From: Sorghum bicolor
Taxonomy: Eukaryota > Streptophyta > Magnoliopsida > Poales > Poaceae
Direction of reading: 5' to 3'
Assembly: GCF_000003195.3 (NCBI RefSeq)
Contig: NC_012871.2
Location: 46,757,110-46,821,109, forward strand
DNA length: 64,000 nt
The position numbers and the translations under genes were made by a program. The notes under the pieces were generated by a model that was not told the DNA's origin, did no database searches, and saw nothing but the letters and a program-made list of their open reading frames with translations. Each line of letters starts with the position of its first letter. Position 1 is the stretch's first letter. Positions 56,701 through 64,000 of the stretch are shown one piece after another.

Positions 56701-59700
56701 TCTCTGTCACACGTTCTCTAGAGGGCCTGTTCCTCTTCCAGCGCCAGTACGCTATGGATCTTCTTCAGCGGGCGGACATGGCCGAGTGTCACTCCACTGT
56801 GACCCCAATTGACACTCGTGCCAAGCTCCCCACTATCGACGGAGCTCCAATCGCCAATCCTTCCCAGTACCGGAGTCTTGTCAGCACTCTACATTACCTG
56901 ACACTCACCCGTCCTGAGCTCGCCTACGTGATCCAGCAGGTGTGCCTCTTCATGCACTTTCCTCGCGAGCCTTATCTCACGTTGATCAAGCGCATCCTCT
57001 GCTACGTGAAGGGCACTTTGTCCATCAACCTCCACCTCAGCTCTAGGCTGGTTGACTCTCTCACCACATACTCCAACGCGGACTGGGCAGGTTGTCCAGA
57101 TTCCAAGCGCTCTACATCCGGCTACTACATCTTCCTCAGCGACAATCTGGTCTCTTGGTCCTCCAAGCGCCAGACGACGGTGTCCTGTTCTAGTGCTAAG
57201 GTTGAGTACCGCGCGGTTGCTCATGTCGTAATCGAGTGTTGTTGACTTCGTCAGCTCATCCAAGAGCTTCGTGCGCCTGTTGCCTCTGCCACCGTCGTGT
57301 ACTGCAACTGCAACAATGTTAGCGTTGTCTATATGACTGCTAATCATGTCCACCATCGTCGCACAAACCACATCGAGATCGACATTCACTTCGTCTGCGA
57401 CAAGTTTGCCTTGGGACAGGTTTGGGTACTCCATGTCCCCTCGACACATCAGTTCGCGGACATCATGACCAAAGGCTTGCTTGTACAATTGTTCACTAAC
57501 TTTAGGTCCAATCTTTGAGTCCGAGATCCTCCCGCACGACTATGGGCGGGTATTAGACATGTATTGTAGACATGTATAGTCATGTATACATTGTATCTAG
57601 ACATGTTGTAATCCAAGCCCTATTGGGCTATAAATATGGAAGGTCACCCCCCCTAAGGTGTGTGGTGTTTTCCCTATATGTGTCTCTCTACAATAATGAT
57701 ATACAACTCTCTTACGTGTCCAAGACTCAAAGAGGAAAAAATTATATGATGCAGACAGTTGTGACTATTCAAATCATTCTCCAATTGCTGGTTTGACATA
57801 TTTTACCTCTATATGCCATACTGTTTTCAGCATAAGTGAGATTTGACTTAGGTCGCGGTTCTATTTTATATTGCATCAAGTATTATGGTTGCTTTCTAAA
57901 ACTTTTTTTTCAAACACACAGGTGTTGTGTATCATTATACTAAGAAGAGTCTAAGCGAGTCATACAACCCCTTAAAAGGGCATGACCAGCTTTCTAAACC
58001 TCAATAGTTTTTTTTAATCAACTTAGCACCCTAAAGCTGCAATTGTGGATCACTTCACTCTTTTTAACACTTTTTTCCTCGAACAGGAGAGTTGTGTATC
58101 ATTAAACTAAAAAAGAATTACAAGGGTAAGGACCCCTACAACACACACCAAAGAACAATAGACTTTGTTAGTCGGCAACACAAAGACACATCAATGTCAC
58201 CGTTAGGTTGGCTAGTATGCTTCCTGAGATGGTGCTCAAGAGATGACAGTTCGTTGTGCAGAAAGCTGGTTTTCTTGTGGCACATTTGAGAATCATAACA
58301 AAACTGCAATGAATAAGCCACTAGGAAGACCTAGTTTCGAGAGGCAAAAAATTATAAATACCTCTTTTCCGATGTCACTGATGTTTTTAATAATGCCCCG
58401 TAGTTCTTCGGATGATTTCTTTTCTTCCTCATTTAACCTGGATGACACACAAGGCAGAATCAAACATCCAATAAACAAACCTGATTGTCACCTAAAGCAA
58501 AAGTAATTAGGATGAAAAACTACCTTGTAGCATTTAAATGGGCAAAGTTTATCTCCTGCTGTAATTCCCGTAGGCTATCCTCAACTTGAGATACTTCAGC
58601 CTTCGATTTCATATAGAAAGGATTCAAATGAGAATGAGATAGAATAATAGGAAGTACCAAAAGAAAACTAAAGGTTCCAAAGCCAAATAAAATATACAGA
58701 AGAAACCGAAAGGGATGTAACACATTAGTGCTGACTGCTGGAGAATATCAAAACAAATAAAAGGCCAAATATTCAAAATCCCAATAAGAGGTATATGCCA
58801 GCATAGGATATATGGCTGTGGTTCAGGCCCACCAACCAAGCATAATCCAGAATCTCCAATAATGAATATCTTGGGAATGTAACTGACAGAGCCCGCCTAA
58901 TCGATACCTGGATAAGTATGTCCAGGATTTCCTAATCAAGTTACAAAGCACTAGAGCAGGGGCAACCCAAAACAGAAGGTAGAACCTTGGCTAATAAGGG
59001 AAAAACTCCTATCTGAATGAAGACACGGACTAATATATGAACATGGGGGGGGGGGGGGGGGGTGGGTTCTGGGGCCTTAAGGGGGGCAGGAATTTTGAAT
59101 TGAAATCAAAACCTAATGCCTTGGGGAAATCCCCCCTCCCAATCACACCGAGTTCGTAGTCTAGCAGCATCAAGCCAAGACCCTTATAACTAGGCATTAT
59201 TGTAACCAGATCATCAACAAGGAAGGAAAAGAACACATGACATAGGGCTATTATCCTTCAGGAGGCCTGAACCTCCTCATGTCATTGCCAGCCCATCGCT
59301 TCTCTCCCTCCAGGATAATATCCCATCTTCTACCCATGCAAGTATCTTGGTATACCTTTATCTATGCATAAACTAACTAGAGCACAAGTCCAGCCAATAA
59401 TTGACAGAATTGCAGATTTGTTGCCTGGCTGGAAAGCAGACCTGATCTCCCGAGCTGGGAGAAGAATACTAGTCCAATTTGTACTCACCTCAACTTTAGT
59501 CTATTTGGCAATGGTCTTGGACCCTCCAGCATGAGCTCTCAAGGCAGTAGATAAAATAAGAAAGGGATTTCTCTGGAAGGGACGCAAAGATGTGAAAGGT
59601 GGGCATTGTCTTGTGGCATGGCCCAGGGTCTGCCGACCTCCAGAGCTTGGAGGGCTTGGAATCTGTCAAGGGCTGCTCCTCGTGTCTGCTTAATGACTAA

Positions 59701-62700
59701 AGCATGCAGCCAACTAGACCACCTCGTGATTACTTAATTGCCTTAATGACTAAAGCATGCAGCCAACTAGACCACCTCGGGCTGCTGCAGGCCATGCGTG
59801 CTCTTGGGGGCTGCCCTGGCTGCTCCTCGTGTCTGGAGCCGACGGCTGTATTGTCAGCCCCACATGACAGAATCTATGACTTGAAAAGGCTGGGATGGGC
59901 ACTTAGAATGAGATGGCAGTGGCTTCAGAAAACTGAACCCAATAAACCATGGTCGGCCTTTCCTATCCAAGTTCGTCCTTCAGTAAGAGCTCTCTTCTCC
60001 GTGGCAATCATTTCAGAAGTGGGTGATGGTGCTCGCAAATTATTCTGGAAGGATAGATGGATCAATGGACAACGACTAGCTGATCTTGCTCCACAAACTT
60101 TTGCCATTGTTAACAAGAGAAGAGCTAATAAGAGGACTGTGTTGGAAGCCCTTACTAACCATAGCTGGATTGCAGATATCCAAGGAGCTCAAACTGTTGG
60201 AATCATCACTGAATTCTTAGTGCTATGGGATGTTCTCTCAGAGGTGATTCTGCAGCCTGGAGTGGAGGATGCTCATGTATGGCGGCTCTCGACATCAGGC
60301 GAATATTCTGCAAAATCTGCATATGAGGCCTTCTTCATTGGCTCCATTACATTCAGACCTTGGGAGCGTATTTGGAAAATTTGGGCTCCTAGAAAATGCC
60401 GCTTCTTTATGTGGTTGGCAGCACGCCGAGGTCTCCCACATCCTACTCACTGCCTCCAGTGCGATCAAGAGGAATAAACTATCAATCATCTGTTAGTATC
60501 ATGTGTGTTTGCATGAGAATTTTGGTTTGTTTTGCTGCAGAAAGTGGGTTTAAAGGCCCTTTCACCACAACAAGATGAACCCTCCTTTGATGAATGGTGG
60601 GCCAAGGCAGAGTCAAGATTGGATGGTTCACACAAAAAAGAACTCAATCGCTTATCATCTTTGGGGCATGTCAATTTGGAACCGTCGCAATCGATGTGTT
60701 TTTTATGGTACTCCTCCTAACTTGGCTGGAGCATTGCTGCTCGTAAGTGAGGAACAATGTTACTGGAGTCTTGCAAGGGCTCAGGGAAGCTCTTCTCCTG
60801 AGCCTAGCCAGTATTCTTTTGCGGAGGTGAGGTCGTCTTTTTTTGTCTTAGTAAAAGGCACGTGTGTTTTTCTAAGAGATTAGAAGTGTGGGTGTGTGTT
60901 GTAAGGGCACTTGCCCCTTTTTTTTCTTAATACAAAGATACGCAGCTCTCCTGCGTGTTCGAGAAAAAAAAAATTGATTGACATAAAAGAGAGATGAGAT
61001 CTGGGCGCAAGCACCCTTGATCTTCTAAGTTAATTGTATATGGGAACGTGTGATGCATCATCCTTAGTTCAAATTTTCAACAAAGAAACAAATTGTGTAA
61101 GATACGGGTGAATCTGCACTTTAAATTTTTTCACTTATGTTCAAGATATAAAGCCAAGATCTGAACCAAGACAATCAAGGCCATGTGTGGCTTGATCTAT
61201 TAAGAGTTGATTAATTCCATAGCCATTCTATTGAGATAGAGTTACCTTTTGAAAAGGAAAGAGTAATATACACTGGCAGTCCTCAAACTTGTCCTATGGT
61301 GCCATCTAGGTTCATAAACTTGCATATTGCACAAGTGCATCCCTAAACTCGCTAATCTATGTCATGTAGGTCCATGAACTTGCAGACTTTAGAAGCGTGT
61401 CACTCGTCTTACTAAATGGTGTCATCTAGATCCAAAGTGTTAGACATGTGAACAGCAGTGTCCACTTGCATAACTAACACAACTATAACCAATGAAGAAG
61501 TGGCTCACTTTTTATGGACTAGCTCAGAATGATCTTCATGTGGCCTATTAGAAACAGCAGGTGCTCTGGTGCAACCCCTACCGACAGAGGAGTACAATCA
61601 AGTTGGTAATAATCGATAGAGTCATACTTCCAACAACGGCCATGTTGTTGACTCCTTGGGCTGACAGTATTGTCGTTGACCTAAGAGACAGCCTGGCCCA
61701 AGGAGTGGCTAGGGCGACACAGGCGGCATGCCAAGCAAGAGGGTGGTAACGGTAATTATGAAGGATTGTTAGGCGAGTTTTGTGGATTAGGAGGTGCACC
61801 TAAAATACAAAGGGCACCTTAGTTTGGATTGTAATCATCAAAGAGAATAAACCTTCCCGTGTGGGCCATGGGTTTCCTCTTCAATGGTGGCACCGGGTTC
61901 TTCCACTACCTCCGCCGTCAACCACGACCCTCAACCAGTTCCTCGCTATCATCTGCATTCTTGCTTCCACACTCATCACTACACTCCCCTCACCGAGTAG
62001 CCCATCCATGCTGTATCAGGCCAAATTCAACCTGGGCTAACTCTTGTATTATTAGTAACCAATTATTTCATTTGGCACTAGTCTGACTCAGGTATACAGC
62101 TTTTATGTTAGCGCTGTCTTTTTTCTCTCGATACTTATAATTGTGATAGTTACGCATGTGAACACGAAGCATATCCAAAATTAGATTAAAATAAACACAT
62201 AGTTGCTCATGTCTAACAATTTGAACCTGGATGCCACTATTTAGTAAGATCGGGATGCACTTACACACTCTGCAAGTTCATGGACCTAGATGACACAAAT
62301 TAGGGCCCCTTTGGATCACAGGATAGGAAATATGTAGGAATAGGAAAACCTTAGGAATCTATATGCCATACCCTTCAATTCCTATGGAAATTCAAAACAC
62401 AGGAAAGCTGAAAGGCCTTTGACAGTAGCACAGGTGAAACACAGGAATGAACCACAGGAACTAGATGCTTCCATTTTTTAAATCTTGAACATCTACCGGT
62501 TGTGCATTCAAAGTCACGCCTGGTGGCGAACTGGAGGACCCTCTCGCCTTTTTTTTACTCCTTGGCTTTTGTTGTTTGCCTGGAATGACCCAAGCCAGCC
62601 CACGTAAGGCTCACCAGAAGCTGCCAACCAAAAAAAAGAACGCGCACTGAGTGCAGGCACGCACTTTGTTTCCCGCCAGGAAAAAATCCATGAGGTCCGA

Positions 62701-63115
62701 GCTAATGTTTTGTTTCCTATGAATTATGGAATGGAGTCATAGGATTCTAATCCTATGGAAAACATCCTTTGTTTTTCATATCAACCAAAGGCTAGGAAAG
62801 GAAACATTCCTTAGGAAAGCTAATCCTACAAAAAATCCTTAAGGGGCCCTTAGCATGTTTATGGTTGCACTTGTGCAATCTGCAAGTTAATAAACCTAGA
62901 TGGCACCCTACAAATTTAATTACCACCAGCATATTTTACTCAAAAAAAAGAAAAATACATTTATAAGAAAAAAAATTCACCTGAGTTTGTTGCATATGCT
63001 GAAGCTCAAATTCATGAACTTGCTCCTCTAGTTGTCTCACACGGGCATTCATTTTATTCAACACTTGTCTTCCACGAGCATGCTCTTTCTCTAGATCCAT
63101 CTTCAGTTTCACAGC
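33337..63115 (-). CDS. SMC6: SMC6, structural maintenance of chromosomes 6 (C-terminal 728 codons, 21 exons)
   Basis: ATPase subunit of the nuclear SMC5/6 complex, which acts in recombinational repair and replication-fork stability. Exons, 5' to 3' on the minus strand: 62981-63115, 58524-58600, 58362-58437, 48890-48964, 48657-48761, 48392-48558, 48221-48323, 47980-48092, 46154-46358, 45946-46074, 45741-45855, 38979-39064, 35660-35755, 34846-34979, 34661-34763, 34241-34320, 34060-34138, 33899-33956, 33661-33758, 33480-33574, 33337-33394. All have GT-AG borders, and the total is 2187 bp with phases matching at every join. Order: first coiled coil, hinge, second coiled coil, then LSGGERS signature and [12 protein letters not shown]alker B. 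The C-terminus [10 protein letters not shown] is typical of plant SMC6. Walker A and the N-terminus lie beyond the right edge. Introns reach 9.4 kb through insertions. Confidence 0.95.
36362..36420 (-). mobile_element. LINE 3'-end remnant in an SMC6 intron
   Basis: CTTTTTCTCTTGAACACAGG followed by AAAGTTGTGT resembles, in reverse, the 3' end of the LINE at 60930-60975 (ACGCAGCTCTCCTGCGTGTT then CGAG and poly(A)). Only a short remnant. Confidence 0.4.
36545..36690 (+). repeat. small copia-like LTR with degenerate PBS
   Basis: Begins TGTTAATAG and ends CGTAACA (TGTTA/TAACA inverted ends), with TATATATAG near 36631. CAGTACCAAAGTTCTAGG directly after it resembles a decayed TGGTATCAGAGCC-type PBS. 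A GC-rich leader-like stretch continues to about 36960. Remnant in an SMC6 intron, opposite strand to the gene. Confidence 0.5.
37356..38415 (+). mobile_element. TIR element carrying a captured gene fragment
   Basis: Left end GAGTGTGTTTGGTTCCCTAG and right end CTAGG...CCGAACACACCC are inverted repeats. Subterminal GTTTGGTTGCCT and AGGCAACCAAAC words repeat inside both arms. Flanking TAT occurs on both sides (37353-37355 and 38416-38418), a possible 3-bp TSD. Ends of the GGGTGTGTTTGGTT type occur in Tourist- and hAT-like MITEs, so the superfamily is uncertain. The cargo is part of a V-ATPase subunit c gene. Confidence 0.65.
37861..38178 (+). pseudogene. VHA-c: captured fragment of V-type H+-ATPase subunit c (proteolipid)
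   Basis: Exon 1 (37861-37942) encodes [20 protein letters not shown] and continues to FS. A 91-bp intron with GT-AG borders (37943-38033) follows. Exon 2 starts at 38034 and gives [20 protein letters not shown], then [17 protein letters not shown] up to GLIIAI. This is the first transmembrane hairpin of the membrane-rotor proteolipid, about half of the usual 165 residues. Homology then stops, and the frame runs on with unrelated residues to a stop at 38251. The glutamate that carries protons lies in the missing half, so it cannot work as a proteolipid. The retained intron shows capture at DNA level, not by retroposition. It is antisense to SMC6. Confidence 0.88.
38979..39064 (-). CDS. SMC6: SMC6 exon, second coiled coil
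   Basis: 86 bp. Phase decides between two AG acceptors: starting at 39064 supplies the two bases needed to complete the split Glu codon. Encodes [20 protein letters not shown] and onward. It sits alone between a 6.7-kb intron with a copia element and a 3.2-kb intron with a captured gene fragment. Confidence 0.9.
39610..39725 (-). repeat. 3' LTR of the copia element
   Basis: 116 bp, TGTTAGA...TCTAACA inverted ends. Next to it, at 39726-39735, minus-strand GCGGGGGGA is the polypurine tract. Confidence 0.95.
39818..45109 (-). pseudogene. copia gag-pol polyprotein, three lesions
   Basis: ATG at 45109-45107 ([17 protein letters not shown]). In order: Ala-rich gag N-terminus, gag core, protease DSGA at about 43229-43237, integrase zinc finger (HRRLGH, CHAC) near 42730-42840, integrase core ([21 protein letters not shown]) down to about 42400, RT with YVDD at 40768-40779, and RNase H (DADWAGC) ending with the stop near 39818. 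Order PR-IN-RT-RH is that of copia. Lesions: a TAG at 44903-44905; a one-base frame loss near 42070; and a 13-bp duplication at 40508-40533 that shifts the frame before RNase H. GC is far higher than in the surrounding intron. Motifs are otherwise intact, so decay is recent. Confidence 0.92.
45183..45194 (-). other. copia primer binding site, initiator tRNA-Met type
   Basis: Reads TGGTATCAGCTT on the minus strand, directly after the LTR. Confidence 0.88.
45195..45310 (-). repeat. 5' LTR of the copia element
   Basis: 116 bp with the same ends. Contains tandem CATGGGCCTCATGGGCCTAG wording shared by both LTRs. Confidence 0.95.
45741..46358 (-). CDS. SMC6: SMC6 exons, start of second coiled coil (three exons)
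   Basis: 46154-46358 (205 bp), 45946-46074 (129 bp) and 45741-45855 (115 bp). The first contains the post-hinge [19 protein letters not shown] motif. The rest is charged coiled coil. The last ends with one base of a split codon that is completed 6.7 kb away by the AG of exon 38979-39064, across the copia insertion. Confidence 0.92.
46493..47389. mobile_element. non-autonomous hAT element (897 bp)
   Basis: Perfect 16-bp TIRs CAATGTTTTCAAGACG and CGTCTTGAAAACATTG, and a perfect 8-bp TSD TTCCACAG at 46485-46492 and 47390-47397. Both ends carry several CGATTAATCG-type words. The interior is C/T-rich (CTCCT repeats 46795-46920), then a 52-bp tandem repeat (about 46985-47090), a splice-donor-like CCAGGTAAGT and a TATATA-rich stretch. 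That resembles the promoter and first exon of a lost transposase gene. Lies in an SMC6 intron. Confidence 0.93.
47508..47853. mobile_element. Tourist-like MITE (PIF/Harbinger), 346 bp
   Basis: Ends GGCCCTGTTTAGATT and AAACTAAACAGGGCC, with TSD TAA at 47505-47507 and 47854-47856. No coding capacity. In an SMC6 intron, about 125 bp from the exon at 47980. Confidence 0.92.
47980..48964 (-). CDS. SMC6: SMC6 exons covering the hinge (five exons)
   Basis: 48890-48964, 48657-48761, 48392-48558, 48221-48323 and 47980-48092. The first ends the coiled coil. The next starts LTAFGGERV and runs into IGPIGCHL, where the hinge begins. Later parts include [30 protein letters not shown] and [13 protein letters not shown], all recognisable in plant SMC6 hinges. 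The hinge is the dimer interface with SMC5. The donors are canonical. Confidence 0.93.
48965..51132. other. left part of the 9.4-kb SMC6 intron
   Basis: Mixed remnants. A lone CAATGTTTTCAAG (49241-49253) equals the hAT terminus. TCTTGCCCCTTTTTCTTCTT at about 49303 resembles a LINE 3' end. An A/T- to GC-rich island at 49930-50290 looks like promoter or 5' UTR sequence (AAACCCTAGCC and CTCCTCC runs), but no product was recognised. The text at 49056-49085 resembles 57748-57780 further along the same intron. Confidence 0.4.
49717..49800 (+). repeat. copia LTR fragment
   Basis: TTAGACGTGTATTG and TGTTGTAATCCAAGCCCCAT closely match the LTR text at 57549-57630, so this is a second, shorter piece of the same copia family in this intron. 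Confidence 0.55.
51133..51626. mobile_element. non-autonomous hAT element (494 bp), same family
   Basis: Ends CAATGTTTTC and GAAAACATTG, with 8-bp flanks ATCATGGC (51125-51132) and ATCATGGG (51627-51634) matching at 7 of 8. CGATTAATCG-type words and TGGTCG/CGACCA words cluster in both arms. Interior unrelated to the 897-bp member. Its position in the same gene suggests local transposition or a preferred target. Confidence 0.88.
51627..53215. other. SMC6 intron, no gene seen
   Basis: A/T-rich. I found neither exon nor transposon terminus. The minus-strand ORF at 52015-52386 has no recognisable features. Confidence 0.4.
53216..53243 (-). mobile_element. candidate Helitron 3' terminus
   Basis: On the minus strand: perfect 7-bp stem GTGCGCG/CGCGCAC with GAAG loop (53226-53243), then six bases, then CTAG as the last four, with T as the next base. 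Hairpin near the end, CTRR terminus and insertion before T are the Helitron rules. The body would extend to higher coordinates. I could not locate the 5' TC end. Confidence 0.55.
53329..53571. mobile_element. degenerate Tourist-like MITE
   Basis: Ends in AACTAAACAAAGCC and shares the middle text (GATGAATCTTCTAAGCCTAG read in reverse) with the MITE at 53819. Contains a 26-bp-scale tandem duplication (AGATTCTCCGCCACATTGAA and AGATTCTCCGTCACATTGAA). The left end is decayed. Confidence 0.6.
53819..54061. mobile_element. Tourist-like MITE, 243 bp
   Basis: Inverted ends GGCCTTGTTTAGTTCC and GGAACTAAACAAGGCC (near-perfect), with TSD TAA at 53816-53818 and 54062-54064. Same broad family as 47508-47853. 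Confidence 0.93.
54062..55124. other. SMC6 intron, no gene seen
   Basis: A/T-rich. No exon, terminus or ORF worth noting. Confidence 0.4.
55165..55636. other. low-quality sequence beside the gap
   Basis: Begins with 17 C in a row (55172-55188) and continues with overlong homopolymers (runs of A, C, G and T) and no consistent frame, as in the tail of a poor Sanger read. It should not be annotated as biology. Confidence 0.8.
55637..56061. other. assembly gap (425 N)
   Basis: Unknown bases within the copia element. The gag, protease and integrase of that element are missing and cannot fit in the stated gap size, so the real length may differ or the element is deleted. Confidence 1.
56062..57518 (+). 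pseudogene. copia reverse transcriptase and RNase H (broken)
   Basis: Starts at the gap with the RT text [17 protein letters not shown] and [12 protein letters not shown]. It loses frame after about 56275, with stops and shifts near 56350, 56400, 56465 and 56620, and is then open from about 56630 to 57243 ([10 protein letters not shown], RNase [18 protein letters not shown]). A stop interrupts at 57242-57244, and the end [10 protein letters not shown] closes at 57518. The RT active motif reads YVND instead of YVDD, a loss of a catalytic Asp. Far more decayed than the 39610 copia. Confidence 0.88.
57900..58350 (-). mobile_element. LINE 3'-end remnants, minus strand
   Basis: Two T-runs, each followed by reversed LINE-tail text: CAAACACACAGGTGTTGTGT at 57912 and TCGAACAGGAGAGTTGTGTA at 58079, each then TCATTA. 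They resemble the 3' end of the LINE at 60930-60975 in reverse. The second abuts the SMC6 exon at 58362. Exact limits unknown. Confidence 0.5.
58362..58600 (-). CDS. SMC6: SMC6 exons, first coiled coil (58524-58600 and 58362-58437)
   Basis: Two exons of 77 and 76 bp separated by an 86-bp intron. Joined in phase they encode coiled coil ending NISDIGKE. The acceptor of the 77-bp exon is an unusual GAAG rather than CAG/TAG. It is the first AG after a pyrimidine-rich stretch, so I accept it. Confidence 0.88.
59043..59130. other. suspect low-quality sequence
   Basis: Nineteen G in a row (59045-59063) followed by more G- and C-runs, the same texture as beside the N gap. Confidence 0.6.
59240..60975 (+). 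mobile_element. 5'-truncated L1-type LINE with broken ORF2
   Basis: Text from about 59310 matches the end of a plant LINE RT ([38 protein letters not shown]) with stops at about 59532 and 59662. The zinc-binding C-terminal domain is open to 60477 ([38 protein letters not shown]). The expected tail continues in broken frames to about 60830. The 3' UTR ends CTGCGTGTTCGAG plus A-run at 60963-60973. A tandem duplication of about 50 bp (AATGACTAAAGCATGCAGCC twice, 59693 and 59743) lies inside. TSD not established. Opposite strand to SMC6. Confidence 0.85.
61261..62941. mobile_element. long-TIR DNA element with 60-bp subterminal repeats
   Basis: The first 200-250 bp is an inverted copy of the last arm, which is split by the MITE at 62303-62849. 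Matching words: GAGTAATATACACTGGCAG with GAGTAAAATATGCTGGTGG, and GGTGCCATCTAGGTTCATAA with GGTGCCATCTAGGTTTATTA (right arm reversed). In the left arm the text repeats at 60-bp steps (61300, 61361, 61421) with a variable C/T-C-A-T-C/G-T-A-G-G/A core. No transposase seen in the 61450-62060 centre. Long TIRs suggest a Mutator-like or foldback type. TSD not found. Confidence 0.65.
62303..62849. mobile_element. Tourist-like MITE nested in the long-TIR element (547 bp)
   Basis: Ends GGGCCCCTTTGGATCA and ...CCTTAAGGGGCCC, with TSD TTA at 62300-62302 and 62850-62852. It divides the right TIR arm, so it inserted after that element. Confidence 0.85.
62981..63115 (-). CDS. SMC6: SMC6 exon, first coiled coil
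   Basis: 45 codons, phase 0 at both ends, acceptor TTTGTAG and donor GTGAAT. It encodes Glu/Gln/Arg-rich heptads ([20 protein letters not shown]). This is the most 5' exon I can find. The next one upstream must lie beyond base 64000. Confidence 0.9.
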
Positions 63116-63272
63116 CTACAAAGGAACATGAATAACTAAGAGCTAACAAAGTAATGATGCAATCATATGTAGTATCTAATAGAAATAGATGCAATTTCAA
63201 ACTCTCAGGAAATCTGTCACATAAATACTAAATAAGACAATTTCACATAACTGACAACACCTAATTCTAATT

Positions 63273-63406
63273 TGTTAAGAGTATATTTGGTAATTTAGAT
63301 GTGTATCCATGGGTTGCCTTGCCTCTCAAGTCTTGTACTCTATATAAACTGTCCAAGACCTCAATGCAATACATCCATCCAATTACACAAATTCTGTTCT
63401 CCTTCA
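63273..63406 (+). repeat. copia-like LTR (134 bp) with PBS
   Basis: TGTTAAGAG to CTCCTTCA with TATATAAAC inside, directly followed by TGGTATCAATCG (63407-63418), an initiator-Met-type PBS. A leader-like stretch runs to about 63500 and then stops. Fragment in an SMC6 intron. Confidence 0.65.
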
Positions 63407-63545
63407 TGGTATCAATCGTACAGGTTCGGTTTAGATCCTAACCCTAGCCGCCAATAGCTTCTTTCCCGCGCCCCCGGGGAGAGAACGATCTCCACCAGGG
63501 GCAGCGCCACTGTTTAGGTGCTGGATCCTATTGATCCGGCTGCCA

Positions 63546-63673
63546 TCGTCCTCCTGGAACTTGGACTTCCCCAGCAGCTTGGTGAGAATGTCACCCAGCT
63601 GATCAGTAGTGGCGATATGCCTGGCCTTGATGCTCCCATCCTCCAAGCAATCACTGACGAAGAGGCTTATCAC
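63546..63673 (-). pseudogene. C-terminal end of a copia RNase H
   Basis: Minus-strand frame reads CLEDGSIKARHIATTDQLGD then ILTKLLGKSKF, the ending seen in copia pol proteins (DILTKPLG motif). It stands in opposite orientation to the LTR at 63273, so two copia pieces are joined head to tail here. No catalytic residues are left. Confidence 0.75.
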
Positions 63674-64000
63674 AAGACTTAACTCTCATAGCTCACTATA
63701 CCCACGAGCCAGCACCCCCACAGTCCCAAGACCAACGGAGCCCACAACATATCAAGGCCTCAGACCTAACTCAACCCAAAAAACTACCCTAGTAGGTGAG
63801 GGCTACCCCTGCTTTATATGTTGTGCTCCCCCACCAACAAATTCCGATGTGGGGGTAAACCTAACACAATTGCCTCAAGTGATAAATGTGAACAGAATTA
63901 TATGGCTAGTAGTGGTATAATGTGGCAACTATCCATGAGCTAAAGGTAAAGTTTAGAATTGAGATCATAATTTACACCGAAATGAGAAGTATAACCAGTA
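63674..64000. other. SMC6 intron at the right edge, no gene seen
   Basis: Contains probable copia LTR text on the minus strand (TATATAAAGCAGGGGTAGCC read in reverse at about 63801-63820). No SMC6 exon is visible before the window ends. Confidence 0.35.

Larger units (their letters stand above)
55125..57700 (+). mobile_element. Ty1/copia element spanning the assembly gap
   Basis: Left end: ATGAAAGGTCACCCC at 55161-55175 matches GGAAGGTCACCCC at 57639-57651, suggesting that 5' LTR text begins just before the low-quality block. RT and RNase H follow the gap (56062-57518), then a 3' LTR starting near 57549 with TTAGACATG. The LTR ends and TSD could not be fixed. Opposite orientation to SMC6. Confidence 0.75.

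Noticed and set aside
1..64000. CRISPR arrays, rRNA and tRNA genes
   Set aside because: No regularly spaced short repeats and no cloverleaf-like gene were noticed. tRNA similarity is limited to retroelement primer binding sites.

Overview
This is a stretch of a plant nuclear genome, almost certainly a grass. The evidence is dense nested LTR retrotransposons with tRNA-Asp and initiator-Met primer binding sites, Tourist MITEs with TAA/TTA target duplications, hAT and Helitron ends, L1-type LINEs, and a plant-type SMC6 gene with many short exons. A panicoid grass such as sorghum would fit, but species is inference. A 425-base run of N and Sanger-like low-quality sequence (55165-56061) point to a draft assembly. 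|| Bases 1-33000 are intergenic transposon nest. The 3' half of a Ty3/gypsy element (1-4761) carries two consecutive aspartic protease domains and ends in an LTR. It is followed by a second LTR fragment, a broken PIF/Harbinger transposase (5865-6540), a broken SIRE-type copia gag (6608-7402) and an unclassified stretch with a TATA-to-AATAAA arrangement (8406-10480). From 11481 comes an 8154-bp unit: a non-autonomous gypsy element with a 1233-bp LTR, tRNA-Asp PBS, an unrecognised 308-residue ORF, two decayed protease domains and no RT or integrase. Its first 4 kb is repeated from 19635 to 23645 with only about seven differences seen by eye. The junction lies inside the 3' LTR with 4 bp of microhomology. 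From 23855 to 32475 sits another non-autonomous gypsy element with very large LTRs (3893 bp) and only 1.3 kb of non-coding interior. || Bases 33337-63115 (minus strand) hold the C-terminal 728 codons of SMC6, an SMC5/6 complex subunit for DNA repair. Twenty-one exons with GT-AG borders join without a phase error, from the first coiled coil through the hinge to the SGGERS signature and the Walker B motif. The 5' exons lie beyond the right edge. || The SMC6 introns are packed with insertions: a TIR element holding an intron-containing piece of a V-ATPase subunit c gene; a nearly intact copia element with 116-bp LTRs and 5-bp TSD; two related non-autonomous hAT elements; several Tourist MITEs; a Helitron-like 3' terminus; a copia element spanning the gap; a 5'-truncated LINE; a long-TIR element built on 60-bp repeats with a MITE nested in one arm; and copia fragments at the right edge. 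Despite this the exons remain open, so the gene is probably functional.
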